DNA of 64,000 nt from Pseudoscleropodium purum. Taxonomy: Eukaryota; Streptophyta; Bryopsida; Hypnales; Brachytheciaceae. The number at the start of each line of letters is the position of its first letter. The first letter of the stretch is position 1. Shown here in pieces: positions 43,122-57,267 of the stretch. Both the position numbers and the translations under genes were made by a program. The stretch is from assembly GCA_963969395.1 (NCBI GenBank), contig OZ017804.1, forward strand, positions 10,850,001 to 10,914,000, in the 5' to 3' direction. Below the pieces are notes generated by a model. It did not search any database. It saw nothing but the letters and a program-made list of their open reading frames with translations, and had not been told where the DNA came from.

Positions 43122-46100
43122 TCAGTTCGCAGCCGCAGATACTTTTCCTCTAGATTGTGACGAGTCGTTCTTGCTACTACCATCAGCTTCGGTTGGCTTT
43201 GCCATCACGGGTTGGAACTGCAAGAGAAGAAAACACATAAACCGCTTAGCAAGGAAAAACTTAAACCATCTTTGCTTGATAGAGGGCCAGCACCGTTCCC
43301 CTTGTGGACTCTAGCAACTCGCGGGAGTGAGGTCACTCCATGGGATCATTTCTTTCGGAGCAAAACTTGAAATCAGAAAGCGAACTACCCCGAGTACTGA
43401 CCTGGTATACAGAATAAATAACATTTCGGCGGATTTGCGCCATCATTTCCAGGAATAAGTTATAACCCTCCAACTTGTATTCTATCAAAGGGTCTCGTTG
43501 AGCATATCCTCGAAGTCCAACAGCTTGTTGCACGAATTTCAAGGCTTGTAAATGCTCTTTCCATAGGTTATCAGTTTGTGAGAGGACAAAGTATCGCTCA
43601 GCTTCTTGCTGAAGTCCTGGTGCCTTCTTTGTCACAGAGGCCTGCATTACACAGCATGTTTGAATGTTATGAGTTACATGATATATGTGATTATTGTACT
43701 AGCGAGTATAAAACCTAAAAATCATCTAAATGGAAAACTCTTATTACCTTTTTCTCAATATAAGCCTCACGGCCCCTCGTGCGAAGATATTCACCCAAGC
43801 TATCATAAGTGGGACATTTTTCAGCTAATAGCTCTGGTGTCAAGTCTTCCAGAAGGTAACAGTATCTGCAGTAAGAGGAAAAGGTGTCAGACACTGCTTC
43901 CAGGTTCACACGTGCATACAAAACTGCGACAACTTGCAATACTACCGTGTGCAAATCAACCTTGGACAACGAACGACCAACTCTTACAAGAAATCAACAG
44001 GAATGACGCTTCCACAAGAAAATAAGGGATCATGTAAGATTTGACGTGAAAAAGTGTCAAGCGCACTGGTCCTTCAAGAGCTGAATTCTTACTGTTTGAC
44101 TTTTGCACACAGGGCTTCTAAGTTCCATTCTGCCCTAGGAAGAGTTGAATCGACATTTGCCTGCATCATTTAACCACTGATTAGCTCATAAATCTCCAGA
44201 AGGTGCCCAAAAGATCAAAAGTTACTTCATCGTACAAGATGAAGAAATTTCGCTATTCTGATGAAATTAGTTGAGATTTCGTCATGAAGGGTTCCCGTAC
44301 CTCCAAGATATCATCCATAGTCAATTCTGCGTATTCAATCATTTGCGCTTCTAGATCCGTCGCCTCCAGAGCACGCCGGCGTTCCGTGTATACCCGATCA
44401 CGCTGACTATTTAGAACTTCATCATATTCAAAGAGTTGCTTGCGAATATCAAAGAAATAACTCTCTACTTTCTTTTGAGCTTCATCCAGGGATCTAGTGA
44501 GCAATTTCGACTCGATAGGAAGGTCTTCCACTCTAAATGCTTTCATTAATGCCTGCATCACCCACAGGGTTCAGTCAAATCCTGAAACGTTACAATACTT
44601 CTGTAAAAAATAAAACCAAACTTAACACAATATTATTGAGTTACCACCCTGGTAGTTAACAGCAGAATGTCAAGTCGCTAACGAGGCCACATTCTGCGCA
44701 ACCAGCCTCATTCGTATCCACAACATTCACGGCAAGACTGGACTAGAACCTCCTCGAAAGACAAAATGGCCGAAGATCTATTCAAGGGACTGATAGTAAG
44801 AGAAGAATTCATCAAATTCTAAAAATGGTGACAACACTAAAATGTCATTATAAAAGAGATATCCCTCACAAAAATCCTCCTAACATAATAACTTAATAGG
44901 AGTCAAAGTCATTTTCCAGGCACAACCAACGACTCACTAATTTTGACAGAAGCATTTACCTGTATGCGATCACCACCAAAAATCCTAAAGATATTGTCTT
45001 CCAAGCTTAAGAAAAATCTTGTGCTTCCAGGGTCTCCTTGACGACCACTGCGACCCCGCAGCTAAAGAGAAGCAACGAAGAAGGTTTAGTAAAAAACACG
45101 ATTTGTTGATGGTGCAAGAGACAAAGATGTGCATGTACAGTTTACAATCCTGAACTACGGGAAGCAAACTCTGAAAACCTCATTATGGATGCAAAATCTA
45201 AATCACGCAGGCCACCCACATACAAAGGGGATGGTTTTCTTGCAGATTCTGCCACCTATGCATCTCGACATGTAATAATAAACCACTGCATTTTTCTCAA
45301 CACTGATATTAAAATTACCTGATTGTCAATGCGCCTTGATTCATGTCTCTCGGTACCAACGACATGCAGACCACCAGCCGCCACCACCTTCACAACAACA
45401 TTTCAGGAGAAGCAATTGTTATGCGATTGTACTAGACGTACACTCATAACTTGACCTGTTCAACAAATCCTAAGGGAAAAGAAGTAGATGACTCGCTACA
45501 CTTTCACTCATCGGGTCCAAGCACCTCGTGGGATTCGTTTCGCCATCCCGTGCGTGTTCGAACAGTGCTTAATGATTCAACATGCGTACCGTTTTCTTTT
45601 CTTCATCCGTGTAAGTCTTGTACTCCGATAAAATTGCTAAGTTGGCCTTCCGCAATTGTGCCACTACTGCGTCTTCAGTTGGACCCTGCAGTAAATTTCC
45701 ACTCATTACTCAGAGAAATGTCAAGTTTCAAAGCCTCTAAGAAAAATTTGAACTGAAATTTACGAACAGCTTAGAGTATCTCCATGTATCCATATATCCG
45801 AAAGTGGACATATGACTTCATTCGATGATCGAGTCTACTTCATGGTGACTTACCCGTTCACATGCATATGAAAGTCGATCTTCAGCTTCAAGCTCAGGCA
45901 GTGACTTTTCTCCCCAAGCTTTCACGGCAGCTTCAACTGCTTCCTCTGCCAGTGTTGCACATTCTTTTGATAGCTCACAAGGGAAAAGGCTTGAATTAAC
46001 CTGAGAAACAAACTTGTAGTTAGGGCATAGAATGTAGTTAGTAGTAAGTGACTAGAATTGATACGGGAAAGCGGGAAAGACCACTGACGGTAAGATTCAT

Positions 46101-49100
46101 ATGCAAAACATATGAACAGTATACTGGACATACTTTCCACGACTTCTTGAGAGGTATTTTCTTGGTCTTCTGGAATGGTATCTCCTCATCGCTCAGCTTA
46201 ACTACTCTGTTGTTGGCAGACATGGGAGGGCAAAGCATGAACATTACAATCTCATTAAGCCGAGTTTGTCAAATGAGGATTATTATCACCACCAAGAATT
46301 CATATCATGGTAGGCTGAAAACCTTGCATAAAACATCAAGTCAAAGTGACGCTTGCGACTTGCAAGCTTGAACGAGCAACTGCGATCAACTCATAATTCC
46401 AGCAGATGTCGCCTGATCGACTCTAAACTAATAGCAAATCAAATTTCCTTTACTACATATTTGAAAGCATGCAAGCCCATCCATGCTCACAATTAAATAA
46501 AAATTTTAACATTGAATAGAGAGGCCAAGAATTTATCAACTAGAAATATTATGATGAAGTCACAAACCGAGGCATGAGCATCTCCCGTAGCTTGAGCCGG
46601 GCCATGAATTCAGCGTTTCCTCCCAATATGATGTCAGTTCCACGACCAGCCATATTAGTGGCAATGGTCACGGCTCCCACACGCCCACTCTGTGCAACAA
46701 TCTCCGCCTCTCTCTCCACGTTCTCTGGCTTTGCATTAAGAACCTGCAAGGAGGTATTGCCGACATTCAGCGGCTAGCTAGTAGATAACTGCAAGAAAAC
46801 CCCCGACAATTCTTTCGAGATTGGCTTAGAGCGAGGTTTGCTTCTGGCAACAAAATAAATACGACCGCAGATTGAATGTCAATAGCAATCCTATAGTATC
46901 TGCGGTAAGCTTCAGCAAGTCTGCATAGAAGGAAAAACCACCCTCACCTGATGTGGAATGGATGCTTCAGATAGCTGCTTCGAAAGCGATTCACTTTGCT
47001 CAACACTCGTCGTTCCGACCAATACCGGCCGCCCTGTTTTATGCATGCGAGAAATCTCCACGACACTTGCTCGCCACTTGCCATTTACTGACTTGAAAAC
47101 TACATCTGACTCATCCTGTCAACACTCAGAAATACAGTTAGAAATCTAAACAAACTTCCCATCTTCTAAAGAGAAGCAAATGAGAGCACAGGAAAAAATA
47201 AGAAAAGAAAGAAACTGCGAGATGACAAAAACAAGAACATTTCCCAAAGTACTCAAAAGGTCCTGTCCTCAAACCTTACGAATCATGGGCTTGTTCGTGG
47301 GTACTACAGTAACTTTCAGCTTGTAAATTTTTTCGAATTCATCAACTTCAGTAGCTGCAGTTCCGGTCATACCGCAAAGTTTCGGGTACTGCAGGGAAAA
47401 TTACAACTTCTGTGAGAGCTATGCCATAGAGATCACCCCAGCTAAGTCTAGTTGAAACACTCTGGTCGTTACAACTATACAATTGACTATCAAATAATGG
47501 AAGAAAATGACTGTCAGTTCAATGTCCTGGCGCAAGTTATACTTCGCATGTTGTGCAACTTTTACACAGGAAACATTGCTGACTTCAATACATGAGAAAT
47601 TAATGTCAAAGAATTGCATATAAAGGTCCTGAGAGAATTCTGAATTAGACAGATGAAACAAAACAAGCGATAAATGCAGAAGACTGACTCATTTCAAATC
47701 AGTTCGTGCATGGAAATCAAAGACGACTCAGATAAGAAGGAAGCTGGCGGTCTTGCAAGAGTACCTGAAGGAAGAAATTTTGGTAACTGATAGATGCCAA
47801 TGTGACTGTCTCATTCTGAATTTTAACACCTTCCTTTGCTTCCACAGCCTGATGCAACCCATCACTCCATCTTCTTCCCTGAAATTTAGAGGGACAGCTA
47901 ATTTAGCCAAAAATACGACAATGGCATGATAGGTGCCCTACAATCGAGAATGTCAAAGTGACCCAATCACCACGACTACGACCACTACTTCTTGTAGAAT
48001 GTCTTAACACAAAAGAAATGAAACTTGATCACTAAAACTCAAAATCCATGAATATTGACGAAGAAATAATGCCAGGATTCACAGAAACCTTATATCAAGG
48101 CACAAGAACATACATCAAGGGCAAACTATGGAATCGGAGAGAAAGTGCAGAGAAAACTTGTGGGGGCAGTACCTGCATCACTCGTCCCGTGAACTCATCA
48201 ACAATGAGAACATCCTGGCCCCGAACAATGTAGTTCACATCCTTGAGAAACAACTCCTTAGCTTTAATAGCATTGATTACGTAGGACGCCCATTGCTCCC
48301 TTGGGTCATATAGATCAGTAACATTTAGAATGTCCTCAGCTGCTTCGTAACCAATCTCACTCATTAAGACTGACTTTTGCTTCTCATCAACCTGCCATGA
48401 AAGATACAGGTAATGTCTGAATTAAGGGAGGTCACAAACTCGAGACCGAAAAGGTAAGCCACCGAGCAAAAAAAAATATCAGAATAATGAATGACAGTGA
48501 AGAAAATCCTACATCTTCAATTGAATGCCCCAAAACATTAGAAAAACAATGCTTCCTTCCAGTACTAACTAGATCAAGAGGACTCGGCAGGACATACAGG
48601 TTGTAAGTCAAGCTTGTCAGCACCCTGTCACAAGGTGTTGGCACAAGACAAAAACTCGAAGAGTGCTGCGCAAATATTGAATCACATTATATGGATACTG
48701 TATACTCCGCAATCAAAGACAGATAAATATAATATAAAGATTCAGCTGAAGACCCTGACCTGAGCAGGATGTAAACTGAATACACATTATATGAGCCATC
48801 AATTCATTGGACTACATATGCCGAAGTAACTTACTGTATAGTGGTATTCACGTTGAAAGGCACTTGCAATTTTTGCTGCTTTAATGTAGCGCTCACTCGG
48901 TTTCTCAGCAGATCCGGATATGATGAGTGGAGTGCGGGCCTCATCGATAAGGATGGAATCCACTTCATCAATTACACAATAGTTGAACCCACGTAACACT
49001 AGCTCCTCCTTGCTCTACACATCCATCAGATACATAAATACAGAAAACCACATCATTTTCCGAAAGACTGCTCAAATATATTTAAGCAGAGTCAAACTAT

Positions 49101-51195
49101 TGTGTCACAACGTTGAGCAGCAATACGTAAAGGAAATCTTTCTGCTGCAGTTAATAACATCAATAACCTAAAGGGGTTTTCGTAAGTTGCAAAAACAATA
49201 GCTTTCAGACTTACAGTAGCTAAGTTATCTCGCAAAAAATCAAAACCGAGCTCACTGTTTGTTACGTAAGTAACATCGCAACCGTAATTCTCCCTCCTCT
49301 CCTCCGGAGTCATCCCCTCTGAGTAAATCATAATGACAGAGACACGCCTCACGTTAGCAACAGCAGAACTTTTAAATGAGGACCTTATTTTACGCAAATC
49401 CTCAAAAATTGAAGCTGCACCAACAAGCACAAATTCCCTAAAATTGCATTTCTCCTCTACCATAATGAAACTGGCGAGCAGAAAGGAAGGAAAAGTAGAA
49501 AATATACGTTGAATTAGACCCACTCGGAGACCCAAGAAACGGTGAACTTGGCCCACCCATTCACAATCACGTCTGGCCAAATAGTCATTCACCGTGACGA
49601 CGTGCACCCCTTGCCCCGTCAAGGAATTCAGAAAGGCAGGCAGGACTGCGACGAGCGTCTTCCCTTCTCCTGTTCTCATTTCTGCAATTTGTCCTTTGTG
49701 TAGCACAATTCCTCCTACAAAATTGAAAATTGCCGTCAGCAGAAGTCAAAAATCCCCAGAAATTTTAATTCTTTCATATGAATTTCAAGTACAAATAGAG
49801 CACTTCCAGATATACGGCTTAATTCTACCCAGTGTTCAAGTCCTAAGAGTGACGAACCTACTCTATGAACTGACTTCATCATATGTACAAAGCAGGAGCG
49901 TATGAGCAAAGAAATACAGAGCAAGAAAGGGAGTCCGAAACGAGTACCTATGAGCTGTACATCAAAAGGTCTAAGTCCAAGCACCCGTTTCGACGCTTCT
50001 CTTACAACCGCAAAGGCTTCCTGTTCAAAAAATAGGGCAAATCCAATCAGACCTATACAGGTTTAAACCCTGAACAAAAATGAATGTTCAGAAACCAAGA
50101 GAGAAGCATTGCGTTTGCTTCATCATGAAACCTTATCAATTGGTACTGTCTAATCCATGAACGACGAACATATGCACTGTACAAAAAAATGCTGTAGGCT
50201 ACACTTCGGATGGTGCCAATAAATTCCCTAATCTAGTCATAAAATTGTGCAGAGAATCAGAATTTTGACGAAAACATCACAAATACACTCAAATCCTCAA
50301 CGAACCGCTCAAGAAAATAATAATTCTGCACTGTAGAGGTATCGATAATTAAACGTCCTCGAGGAAAAGAAAAGCCATAACGAATCCGTGATCTTGAAAA
50401 TTCATACGATTATCACTTTCACAAATTAATAGAAATCTGGCGTCAGATCTCTTATTCTCAATTTCTGATAAGCACTAACCTAAATTGCCAAGAATTAATG
50501 ATTCAATCCTAAATAACGAATCGTACAAATCGACTCAATGTTGAAACTGAGAAACCAAAAATTTCCTATCCATCGAAAAGAATTATGCAACTATGTTCGT
50601 AAATACATATTCGATTCATCGTCTCAAAACCTTAAATCAAATTGCAATCGTAGCTCCTTGCAAAATGGCAGAGAATTCATACAGGTAAGAGAGAATCCAA
50701 AGACTCCCCGCTCCGAGAACGCTTCTGCAACTCCGCAGTGCGAGACCTAAGTTCCTCATCATCCAAAGCTTGCATCTCCCCTTCTAGGCCGCTCACTTGC
50801 GCCACTTGACCGGAATACTGTTGTCTCGCCGCCTCACCCGTATCGGCTCCCTTAAAAAGGCCACCAAGCAATCCTCCAAGACCAGCCCTTGGTGCACTCA
50901 CAGCCTCCTTCCGCCTACTACCATGTCCATGACGCGGAGACCAAAAATCACCTCGATGTCCATTGAAACCCGAGCTCCCGGCGCCGGAAACGCCACTCGA
51001 GTCGCCAATACGGCCGCCGCTGCACGTGAATCCCGAAGACGGCGAAGACGAGCCGGACGGAGACTGACTGAGTGTTAGAGTGGAGCTTGTGCGCGAGAGA
51101 GGCGACTGCGAGGAGCTCGTCGGCGATGTGCCGCTGTGGCCCGCGATGTTGGCCAATTCGCTGCTCACGAGCGCAGCCATGGAGTGAGCCGCCAT
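43122..51195 (-). CDS. SECA1: SECA1, plastid SecA translocase ATPase (20 exons)
   Basis: Exons: 51195-50683, 50020-49948, 49714-49508, 49318-49215, 49014-48835, 48391-48173, 47878-47765, 47388-47275, 47115-46948, 46743-46568, 46206-46134, 46000-45854, 45685-45590, 45387-45319, 45061-44960, 44552-44301, 44160-44093, 43865-43748, 43641-43402, 43217-43122. All introns are GT-AG and all phases agree, giving 1,042 residues, close to the usual 1,020 for plant SECA1. Residues 1 to about 85 are a Ser/Gly-rich plastid transit peptide. Walker A (MRTGEGKT) is at 208-215, the Walker B DEVD at 315-318 and [12 protein letters not shown] at 595-606. The preprotein-crosslinking, scaffold ([21 protein letters not shown]) and wing parts follow. 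The C-terminal zinc motif of bacterial SecA is absent, as usual in plastids. The protein powers Sec-dependent transport into thylakoids with SCY1 and SECE1. The start MAAHSMAAL is preferred to an ATG 14 codons upstream. Confidence 0.97.
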
Positions 51196-54100
51196 TGCTG
51201 CGATTTTTTCCTCCAATGCTAAAAAAATTAGAATCAATTTGAGAATGTCTCAAGCAACCGCAATTCTGTGAATTGAGGCTCGGCTTGCTTGTGGCCTCCG
51301 TTGTTGCGACGCACCGCCTGCCATAGCCAGTAAAACCTCAACTTCCAAATCCCAGGAGAGAGACGACGATTTAGATGAGCTTTATCCACATGGATGAAAT
51401 CTATTTTGGATGTACAGACTGTAATGATACTCCAAATCATCACTCAACTCTCCCAACTCTTCTTCATTGAATAGTGGTTTTAAGGGGATCCACACTAATT
51501 AATCAACACTACACACTATATAACTATCTATTACTAAAGTGTAGGGGTGTACATCATGTTTCAAACATCTACACATTCTCAAGATAAGTCCCTTCAATTC
51601 TTTGATCCCCTTGATACCCCTAATTAGTGTTCGTATATTATCAAAATTACTAATTTTTTTTGTGTATGTCATTGTTGGGAATGAATTAAATTATTGAGGA
51701 CCAATAGGGGTAAAATAAAAGGTCCATAAATGAACCATCTAAGGGCAGGAATTGAATTTTGGGGAGGCTAAACATCTTGAAAAAGAATTCAATAAATTTT
51801 CCTTAAAAGACAAATGGAATTGACATCTTTTTAAGTCATTTCATAATTTTAGACCTTTAGTTAAAAATTTTGAAGTTGAAAAAAAGTGGTCATTTGTGGT
51901 CATCAAAAGCGACCACCTCCTCAAAATGTGCATAATTGGTACATTGAAGAAAGCAAAATGTACCTCTAAGTCATTTTCACTTTTAATGCCTAGACAAAGT
52001 TTAAGCCTTCTACCTTAGTCACACCTTCTCCAAAATCAAGATTTCTATGAAGAATGAGAAGTTGAGAGGGAAAAGTTTAGCCAATTAAGAGTAAAAAACC
52101 ATTAAGAAGGTGTGATTCCTTTTCTTGGGAGAAAAGAATAGGAATGGAGAATAGACAATGAGATTTACTAGTGTGAAATACAAAGCTCTCCAATGTGTAG
52201 AATTCAAAGAACTTGTAGACACCAAAAGTCATGCAAAAGCAACGTATACATATTAGAAGGAACCAATGAGAAGAAGCGAGGTGAAAAGTAAGGGCAATAA
52301 AAAAGTGAGATAAAAAATTCTTGAAGAAACTTTCTTCACATCCATTCTTTTGCTCTGGAAGACAGGAATCAATATTTTAGCCATTCTCTAAGAATGAGAG
52401 CTTTGCAAGACACAAACAACTAACAAGAAAGCGCCACATCTCAATTCTCTAAGAATTCAACTCACAGTGAAGAAAGTGTAACTACTCCTATTGTTTAATA
52501 TCCTTAATTGAGAGATCTTTGTTATCAAAGTTGGAGATTTTCAAATTTTCACTATAGGCTAGTTTGAGTATTTCAACTTCAAAATTCAACAATAACAAGA
52601 GCTAGAATGTAAAATTTAATTTACATCTTTTTAGTATGCTATTTACGTTTGAATTCAAGAATTGAACACTAAAGATAAGAATTCCAATTTACTTTGTACA
52701 AGACTGATACACTTTGCATTACAACAATTCTTCAACAATGGTAGCATGAAAACCTAGAGTGGCAAGCATTTGAGCTCTAAATATGGAGCCTACAAGCCTA
52801 GTACATAAACATGAATTTATGTTTGAAATTTTTAAGATTTATGATTTTTCAAAGAAAAAAAATCTATTTATAATAAAATTTGGAAATAATGACCATAAAT
52901 TTAGTCATGGACCTATTGCTATAGAATGCAAGGTTTTTTTTTCTAAGACTTCTAGATAATTATTGTCATTGCAAGAATTTCATGAACTCTTGATTTGGTC
53001 TACTTCAACTTAAATACCTAAGCAATTAGAAAAATCCTCCACAACACTTCAAAACACCATGAATACATAGTATTGAGAAAAAGAGACTTGAAAATAACCA
53101 ATTTCTACTCAAACCAAGTTAGACCTACTCTTGTCATTTAGCTTAGAATAGAGGCAACATTCAACAATATAATTAGGAGCCTTGAAGAATTCAAGCATAG
53201 ACTACTAAATTACATTTTCATTAACCTTGATCTTGTGAATATACTCCAACCTAAATAATGGAGTGATTAGCCTTAAGAAAAAAAAATAGCAAAATATGAA
53301 GCATACCATCTACAAATCCACCAAAAAATTAATAATATTAAAAAATCCATTAAAATAAAATATATTGAATACTTATTTAGGGATTATGATAATAGTTACT
53401 AGATACTAGTCTATTTAAGGTGCCTTTAATATATCATAACTCCATATATAGTGCAAAGAGCCATGATAATTTTTTGTTTTGTGGCCATATCCAACTTTTG
53501 GATCTTGCATAAGAGTTGTGTGAGGTTGTGAATAAAAAAATTCAATAAACTAACCGTGTGAATTGTAAGATAGTAGCATTAATTGCAAATGTTTGATTGA
53601 TTTGGTTGCCACAAGTTGTTAATAACAAACACAATTGAATTCTTCAATGGCAAATGCACTTGTGCTGAGGTTATACCTTCTAAATAAGATATCTTTGGCA
53701 ACTGGAATAAAAAATTGATGTATGAAGATTGCCATCGATCTAGATTACTGTATGACTAAGTCGAATTGGTTTCCAATGCTAATACACAAAGAATTGTTTG
53801 ATGCTTTGGACATTTCTCAAGTTTCCAATACTTTACACTTGAAAAGTGGTTACCACCACTTGCCATTAATAGTTAGAGATTGGGTGAAGACAACATTTTA
53901 GAAAGTTGATCAAGATGGCAAAAATCAGCTCTATCATTAGAAATTTGAATTTGCTATATAGTTTCAATTGTTAACCCTTGAAGGGCATGAATTAAAGCCC
54001 TTTGCATTCATATACTACATTATGAATTTGGTGGTATTTGATCAATAAAACTTTGACCAAATATTCTTTAGTACATAGTAAATTAATAATTATTATAGTA

Positions 54101-54201
54101 CAAAAATAACAATGTATCACAATTCATATATTAAATCACAATTGAAGAGTCGTAAGGTTAAATATGGATTGTATAGAGGGCCCCCAAGGGCCTTATAAGG
54201 G
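51196..54201. other. SECA1 promoter side and AT-rich intergenic DNA
   Basis: GC-richer leader or promoter sequence to about 51450, then AT-rich DNA. A dispersed repeat copy lies at about 51710-51975 (TTGAATTTTGGGGAGGCTAA, AAGACAAATGGAATTGAC), matching 37070 and, inverted, 29170. No gene was recognised. Confidence 0.45.
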
Positions 54202-55403
54202 TTAATTCCTAAAATCCCAAAGTTCCTTTGGAGAACATTTGGGATTTGGGGTAGGGTTGTTTGACATCAATATTTGATATGTTTTCTTAAGATTTTTTTG
54301 AAAGATAAAAAAACACATGAATTATATGGTAATACAATTTTTACTTCAATCCATGCCTAGAGCAAAAGTTATGCTACCCCAATCCACAAAAGTAATTTGC
54401 TAGGCATAAACATAAATAAAATAAAAACTTGAATTCAAAAATTTAAAAATCTTTTTTTTGTAGATTATAATTTTGTCTACATGGTAAAATTTGATTCATA
54501 TCATTGAAGGTGGTGATTGTGAAAGTTATGAAGTTTTTTGTTTGGAGGGAAATCATTGCATCTTCATGAAAAGATATCACATAGATTCACTTTCAAACTC
54601 AATTTTTCAAAATTTTCAACAAAAGACTTCAAAAGATTGAGTTTGCTTGCTAGAACAATCTCACCATTTGGATAAGTGCATTTCAATTTCATCTTTGAGC
54701 CTTTAGCAATTTAGATTTTGTATCATTCTATTTTGTAACTACTTCTACTTCAACAATTTTTTAAAAGAATGAAATCAAGTTTTTTCTAGATTTTCAACTC
54801 AATTCTACAATATAAAAATACTTGAAGTTAAATTTTCAATGCAACTTTGAAGCAAAAGTCTTATAATGCAAAGTCTTATAATTTAGTCATGTAAGGTACA
54901 AAAATAACAAATGTTTTTCACTTTCAATGCAAAAATCTTAAATCTACATGGATAAAGTTTTCTGAAATTTTGTTTGCATATTCTTACATGAGTCTAGTGC
55001 AAGATCTTGCAATTAGATATGCAAAAAAAAAAGAATTTTAATTTAAAGCTATTTCTTCTTTGCAAATTGCAAAAGGAACTAGTGTGCCCCATGCATTTGC
55101 CATGGTCAAAATAAAAGTATAAGTAATTTTCTAAATATTTCAAACCAAAAATAACTCAAAAATTTATAACTTTCACACCATAGGTCAAAATGCCACAAAA
55201 CAAAACCCGTGCATCCCTCCTTGCCAAGTGCTTTTTGATGGTATCAAGAATGCAACTAAGGACTCACAGTCCAGGAGATCTCACCATTACAATCAAAATA
55301 AAACAAGACAAAATAAAACATACAAACAGCCTAACTTAAGGTATGGATGGCAGTTTTGACTGCTTTTTGATGAAAAAAAAACCCTTGAGACTTTAGGGGT
55401 TAA
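54202..55403. mobile_element. TIR element (TTAACCCCTAAA ends), long copy
   Basis: Left end TTAATTCCTAAAATCCC, right end ACTTTAGGGGTTAA. The outer parts match the copy at 63032, including the GATTTGGGGTAGG block and the GCATAAACATAAATAAAATAAAAACTTGA region. The interior is AT-rich without a transposase frame. Confidence 0.65.
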
Positions 55404-55860
55404 GCTTGCTGTGCACATTACTTCAAACTGGAAACCATCATTTTTATACACAACTCATCACCATCATCAAACTGCAAACAGTCCCGGATGCAGAATGGGT
55501 AACATTCGGAACGAGGACTACGCTCGAAACAGAAGCAAACTTCGTAAGTAATGCTCAACTGCAGGGACTTGGGGAGGAAAGCCAAACACAATCATACAAC
55601 AGGGTCGATGCATAATTAAACACAGAAACGCCAGTTCGGTTCGACCTTTTATTTTCGCGTGGTGAAGTCACTCGTTGAAACAAATAGTTCACGAAATCTG
55701 TTCCGTCCAGGAATTACTAACAACGAAGGGATTCTCATTGTAAATCTGCAAATTTCATACTCAATCATGTATAGCCCTGCTAACATGCTCCACCTGCGTT
55801 TACACATACCGGCACGAGATTATACGAAGCATTCTCTAAGCGCAACACTCAATATATGCA
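55404..55860. repeat. Segmental duplication, copy 1 (copy 2 at 63579-64000)
   Basis: Collinear with the window end: ACTTCAAACTGGAAACCAT, CGGATGCAGAATGGGTAA, GCCAAACACAATCATA, GTGGTGAAGTCAC, AACAAATAGTTCACGAA, CCAGGAATTAC, CTAAGYGCAACACTCAAT. Both copies directly follow a TIR element. Confidence 0.9.
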
Positions 55861-55926
55861 AATGTGGATCTTTCCATAGCTTGCCATGGCATCAACCAGA
55901 GTCGGTCACTTCTTGGCTTCCTTTCC

Positions 55927-56044
55927 TCATTTTTCCTGAGATTTGGCAACTGATCCGTTCATCTCCGGTTGCTCCTCGCCGACACCCAACGGAAGTGTGC
56001 TCAAAATCCTCAGCACAAGCTGTTCTTCAAATGAACGTGAGACA
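55927..56044 (-). CDS. Possible C-terminal exon of an unidentified minus-strand gene
   Basis: After an acceptor-like CAG (56047-56045), 118 bp are open in phase 2 up to a TGA at 55929-55927. They read a protein-like tail containing SRSFEEQLVLRILSTLPLG. The duplicated segment downstream (55404-55860) would then be its 3' UTR. The link to the decayed exons at 57.3-58.6 kb is a guess. Confidence 0.28.
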
Positions 56045-57267
56045 CTGAGGCTATGTTTCCATGTGCAGCTAGACTGCTATCAATCCAACTGCCAGACCGT
56101 ACCGATACCAGTGTAACCCTTCAGTCCCCACGCACCCATCACATCGATATCAGCCTAGCACTCTGGCAATACATGGAAACTTAGCCATATTCATAAAACG
56201 TGTTAATGCAAAGTTTAGTCGTTGATACGGCATGATTCTTCAGTTGCTGGGTGAAGTGTGAGATTGCGACTGCACATCATAAATGACGATACTTTTAATG
56301 ATAAGCGTTGATAAGCGACTAAACTCGGCGCGTTCAACATCTTGTATCACTTCATACACAGAAGTGATTACTTCCAAACGGACGATAACAATTTGAGAGA
56401 GCGATTTACAGAACTCAGTGATCGGTTCAGATATTTTTTCATTCCTATCTCCTTTCGAACCAGAACCAATTTCAAATAGTGCTCCTGCTGGCCGAGAAAG
56501 AGACTCCTCGATCTATGCAGTGCTCCTGAAATAATGGAATCTAACAGAGAAACCAATTCATCACAATTTTGGCAAGGCATTATTGGTTTTAAATTTCACT
56601 ACCAACTAAAAACCTCAAAATCAAATTCTCTTTGTTTCAAATTTTGCTAAATTATTTACGACACTGACCCAAGACGAAGGGTACTTGGACCAGCTTTGAT
56701 GGTTTACTTGGCTTGATTTCCGTCAATTCAAGAGATCAGTGATCACTGATTATGTCAAAAGCTTCTCCGTTTCTCATCAGCACTCACTAGCGAAATGCAC
56801 ATCGACATGGTTATTGCAAGGGATCGTCAAATAATATTAATAGTGAATGGCATCAAATGACACAAATGCAGATCATAGCTTCTCAATGTAGTAAGCAAAA
56901 CCTCGTACATGTCAGCATTTGCAAGATCACATACTCTAAACCCTAGGCAATGGACGTACACTCCACGATCTCCAATTGCACTGCCTCAAATAAACTAATG
57001 GACTTCTACATGCACTGTGACATGTAGTTCACAACTTGATATGTTAAATTGTCCAATCAAATTTGTACAGAATGTGAAAGATTCTCAAGATATACAAGAA
57101 ATGTGCACTCGAAACGAATGAGTGATTGCAGTGCATTTAGTGTAACCAATCCAACACTCACTCTATACAAGCAGTATGACAATCGTAAGTTCAACGAGTA
57201 TGAAAATTAACTCCTGAGCAATATGCAGAAAAAGTACCAACTGTCTTGAAGACTGTACCACACCATG
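56045..57267 (-). other. Gap between possible exons, nothing firm
   Basis: A minus-strand frame at 56580-56368 reads NCDELVSLLDSIISGALHRS and could be an exon, but no family is recognised. The rest is AT-rich. Confidence 0.3.
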